Made by a program: the position numbers and the translations under genes. A DNA stretch of 64,000 nucleotides from Telluria mixta (GTDB lineage: Bacteria; Pseudomonadota; Gammaproteobacteria; Burkholderiales; Burkholderiaceae_D), in assembly GCF_029223865.1 (NCBI RefSeq), contig NZ_CP119520.1, forward strand, positions 5,208,001 to 5,272,000, read 5' to 3'. Below the pieces are notes generated by a model. That model was not told the DNA's origin and searched no databases. It was given only the letters and a program-made list of their open reading frames with translations. Below are positions 61,736 through 64,000 of the stretch, piece after piece (positions within the stretch are counted from its first letter, which is position 1; every line of letters starts with the position of its first letter).

Positions 61736-62935
61736 CGCGAACGGATTCTCCAGGTTCTCAGCCGGCTGCGTGAACCATTTCGGTCCGTTCGCCGTCATGT
61801 AGAAATGGTCTTCCAAACGGACGCCGAATTCGCCCGGCACGCAGATCATCGGCTCGTTCGAGAAGCACATGCCCGGTTCCAGCGCCCGGGTTTCGCCGCC
61901 GACGAGGTAGGGGCCTTCGTGGATGTCGAGACCGATGCCGTGGCCCGTGCGGTGCGGCAGGCCGGGCAGCTTGTAGCCGGGGCCGAAGCCGTTTGCCTCG
62001 AGCGAGCGGCGCGCGGCCTTGTCCACCTCTTCGCACGGCACGCCCGGTTGCGCCGCGTCGAATGCCGCCCGCTGCGCCGCCTTTTCCGCGTTCCACACGA
62101 AGCGCTGGCGCTCGGACGGTTCGCCGAACACGTACGTGCGCGTGATGTCGGAGATGTAGTTGTGGACCTTGCAGCCCGTGTCGATCAGCACCGTGTCGCC
62201 CTTCTTCAGCGTCTGCACATAGCTGACGCCGTGCGGGTAGGCGGTCGCTTCGCCGAACAGTACGATGCAGAAGTACGAGCCGCTTGCGCCGACCTTGCGG
62301 TGCGCGAGGTGGATGAATTCCTCGACTTCCTTCGTCGTGATGCCTTCGTGGAGGATAGCCGCCGCCGCCACGTGCACGGCCATGGTCATGTCCATCGCGC
62401 GCTGGATCAGGGCGATTTCCGCATCCGACTTGCGGCTGCGGCAGTGCGACGTCACCGGATGGGCATTCCGCAAGATGTAGCCATCGGTAGCGGCGCGGAT
62501 CGCGTCGAACAGGAACAGCGGCGTGCTGTCGTCGATGGCGAGCACGCTGCCGGCCGCGATGCCGCGTTCTTCCAGCACGGCGCGCAGCCGCGCGGCGGGT
62601 TGTTCGTGTTCGTCCCAGACGGCGATGTCGCCCTCCACGACCATGAAGTCGCGGATCGTGCTTTCCTCGAACGCTGGCGCGATGTACACCAGGTCGCCGT
62701 CGGCCGGCAGGATGGCGCCCACCATGCGTTCGCTGGGGCTCCACTTCGTGCCCGTGAAATACGTCAGGTTGCTGCCGGCGTTGAGGTAGACGGCGGCGAT
62801 GCCCTGCGCCGCCATGAATTCCTGCGCGCGTGCGATGCGCGCCCGGTGCTCGGCCAGCGTGATGGGCACGGCGCCCGGGGTCATGTCGGTCAACGCATCG
62901 AGTGCGGCCTGTTTGTCGGTGCCACCCATGTTCAT
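61727..62935 (-). CDS. M24-family Xaa-Pro peptidase
   Basis: 402 aa, pita-bread-fold metallopeptidase with a creatinase-type N-domain (about 1-150). Metal ligands are present in order: the two Asp in LIDTGCKVHNYISDITRTY, His in HRTGHGIGLDIHEGP and the Glu residues in SNEPMICVPGEFGVRLEDHF. ATG 62935 has AAGGAG upstream; its first four bases overlap the stop of the upstream FAD oxidoreductase gene. A role in Xaa-Pro dipeptide or related imino-acid breakdown is likely. Confidence 0.82.
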   Translation of the reverse strand: MNMGGTDKQAALDALTDMTPGAVPITLAEHRARIARAQEFMAAQGIAAVYLNAGSNLTYFTGTKWSPSERMVGAILPADGDLVYIAPAFEESTIRDFMVVEGDIAVWDEHEQPAARLRAVLEERGIAAGSVLAIDDSTPLFLFDAIRAATDGYILRNAHPVTSHCRSRKSDAEIALIQRAMDMTMAVHVAAAAILHEGITTKEVEEFIHLAHRKVGASGSYFCIVLFGEATAYPHGVSYVQTLKKGDTVLIDTGCKVHNYISDITRTYVFGEPSERQRFVWNAEKAAQRAAFDAAQPGVPCEEVDKAARRSLEANGFGPGYKLPGLPHRTGHGIGLDIHEGPYLVGGETRALEPGMCFSNEPMICVPGEFGVRLEDHFYMTANGPKWFTQPAENLENPFAAG

Positions 62936-64000
62936 GCTTCTCCTTGTTTTGCAAAGTCTGACAGCGCCCGCGCGGTCGCGGGCATGATCGGTATCCGGGC
63001 ATCCTCGTGGGACCACCCGAACAGGAAGGCGCACGCCGCGCCGCAGGTCTTGCCCTGGCAGGGGCCCATGCCGACGCGCGTCGCCAGTTTCGCTTCGCGC
63101 CAGTCGCGGTGCGGCAGCAGGCGCGCCCTCGTCACGTCCTCGCAGCGGCACACGATCGTCTCCGGGCCGCACATTGCGCGCAGCGACGCGCCCGGCGCGA
63201 AGGTGCGGGCCAGCAGCGCCGCGAATGCGTGCGACGCGCGCCGCAGCGGCAGGTCGCGCCCCGACGGGGGCAGGCCCAGCGCGTCGAGCGCAGCGATGCG
63301 CCCCTCGGCGACCGCCTTGTCGACGCCGCCGATGCCGGTGCATTCTCCGGCGGCCCAGATGTCCGCGCGGCTCGTCCGCTGTCCGTCGTCGACGTGAATG
63401 GCGCCGTCGACGATCTCGCAGCCGAGCGCCCGCGCGAGGTCCGTGTTCGGCACGAGGCCGAAGCCTGCCGCGAGAAAGTCGCAGGCATAGTCGATGTCCC
63501 TGTCGCCGGTCCGGACGACGACCCCGCGCAGCACATCCTCGCCCTGCGCCTCGACGAGCCGCGCGCCCGTCACGTACGGAATGCCGCGCAACTCGGCGAA
63601 CAGCGACGCCGCCTGCAGGAATTTCCTCCCGTGCCGCGACAGCAGCCCGAAGCCGAACGCCGACAGGCGCGACCACGGCTGGTGTTCGACGATGGCCGCG
63701 ACGTGCGCGCCCGCGCGCAGCGCCGTCGACGCCGTCGCCAGCAGCAGCGGGCCCGTGCCGGCGATGACGACGCGGCGCCCGCACACCGGCATGCCGCCCT
63801 TGATCAGCGCCTGCAGCCCGCCTGCACCCGTGACGCCGGGCAGCGTCCAGCCGGGGAACGGCAGCGACAGCTCGCGGCTGCCCGAACAGAGGACCAGCCG
63901 CTCGAACGGGACGGGGACGCCACGCCCGCCCGTTTCCACGAGCAGCGTGCGGGAGCCTCCGCAGCCGATGACCTGGGCATCCTGCATGACGGTGCAGTCC
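62932..64000 (-). CDS. FAD/[2Fe-2S] dehydrogenase subunit, C-terminal part (runs off the window)
   Basis: The visible ~356 residues cover the second nucleotide-binding half of a flavoprotein (VVIAGTGPLLLATASTALRAG, ADIWAAGECTGIGGVDKAVAEG) and a C-terminal BFD-type [2Fe-2S] module (IVCRCEDVTRARL and GMGPCQGKTCGAAC). This is the layout of the alpha subunits of HcnB/octopine/D-hydroxyproline dehydrogenases. The open frame continues past 64000 without a stop or a clear start. Its stop overlaps the M24 start. Together they could degrade proline- or hydroxyproline-containing peptides, which is inference. Confidence 0.78.
   Translation of the reverse strand, partial: DCTVMQDAQVIGCGGSRTLLVETGGRGVPVPFERLVLCSGSRELSLPFPGWTLPGVTGAGGLQALIKGGMPVCGRRVVIAGTGPLLLATASTALRAGAHVAAIVEHQPWSRLSAFGFGLLSRHGRKFLQAASLFAELRGIPYVTGARLVEAQGEDVLRGVVVRTGDRDIDYACDFLAAGFGLVPNTDLARALGCEIVDGAIHVDDGQRTSRADIWAAGECTGIGGVDKAVAEGRIAALDALGLPPSGRDLPLRRASHAFAALLARTFAPGASLRAMCGPETIVCRCEDVTRARLLPHRDWREAKLATRVGMGPCQGKTCGAACAFLFGWSHEDARIPIMPATARALSDFAKQGEA

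Overview
The window is a GC-rich betaproteobacterial chromosome segment. The gene families and the combination of pectin, urate and cytochrome P450 loci suggest the Oxalobacteraceae (Massilia/Telluria-like). That placement is inference from gene content and base composition; no rRNA or other marker gene is present.

Layout: (1) 1-4.9 kb: the N-terminus of a MocR-type regulator, an overlapping GGDEF/EAL pair for cyclic-di-GMP turnover, an MFS exporter divergent from its probable TetR repressor over two palindromic operators, and a DUF1349 protein. (2) 5-14.4 kb: an island of small, mostly unrecognised genes of visibly lower GC, all on the + strand, separated by copies of a family of imperfect palindromes. 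An IS1182-family and an IS30-family element have each inserted into one of these palindromes. A second, smaller copy of the same arrangement lies at 59.8-61.5 kb. (3) 14.7-16.8 kb: a cytochrome P450 overlapping a small membrane-protein gene. (4) 16.9-26.1 kb: a urate/ureide catabolic locus (M20 peptidase, UraD-AllC fusion, PuuE allantoinase, GntR regulator, HIU hydrolase, membrane urate oxidase PuuD, NCS2 permease, Tsx-like outer membrane protein). (5) 26.2-31.8 kb: a frameshifted alpha/beta hydrolase, a TonB-like C-terminal domain protein, an FAD monooxygenase, then a formate/nitrite-family transporter and a PP2C-kinase fusion behind a predicted sigma-54/NtrC promoter. (6) 31.9-35.3 kb: a MerR regulator gene split by an IS607-type TnpB element, facing an Old Yellow Enzyme gene with a textbook 19-bp-spacer MerR promoter. 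(7) 35.2-46.3 kb: a lone M17 N-domain, a bile-acid/sodium-family transporter, a 1229-aa RTX/delta-60 protein, a GH1-like hydrolase, an SDR, and a galT-galK-aldo/keto reductase operon. (8) 46.6-59.7 kb: a frameshifted ZntB/CorA gene and a pectin utilisation locus (two GH28 genes, one fused to a CE8 pectinesterase, a CE12-type esterase, a TonB receptor, a DUF4861 protein, GH105 and an acyl-esterase lipoprotein) with shared operator-like palindromes. (9) 61.5-64 kb: a transposase remnant, an M24 peptidase and the C-terminal part of an FAD/[2Fe-2S] dehydrogenase subunit running off the window.

How the genes work together: the urate locus can import urate and convert it through HIU, OHCU and allantoin to allantoate and further, and sigma-54-like promoters suggest it serves nitrogen supply. 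The pectin locus takes pectin through de-esterification, endo/exo cleavage, import by the TonB receptor and removal of unsaturated uronyl residues.

The most unusual structure is the array of same-strand small genes punctuated by palindromes. It looks like a cassette array but has no integrase in the window and no convincing attC boxes. Separately, three genes carry apparent single-base deletions at or near short G/C runs, which points to sequencing or assembly error as much as to real pseudogenes.
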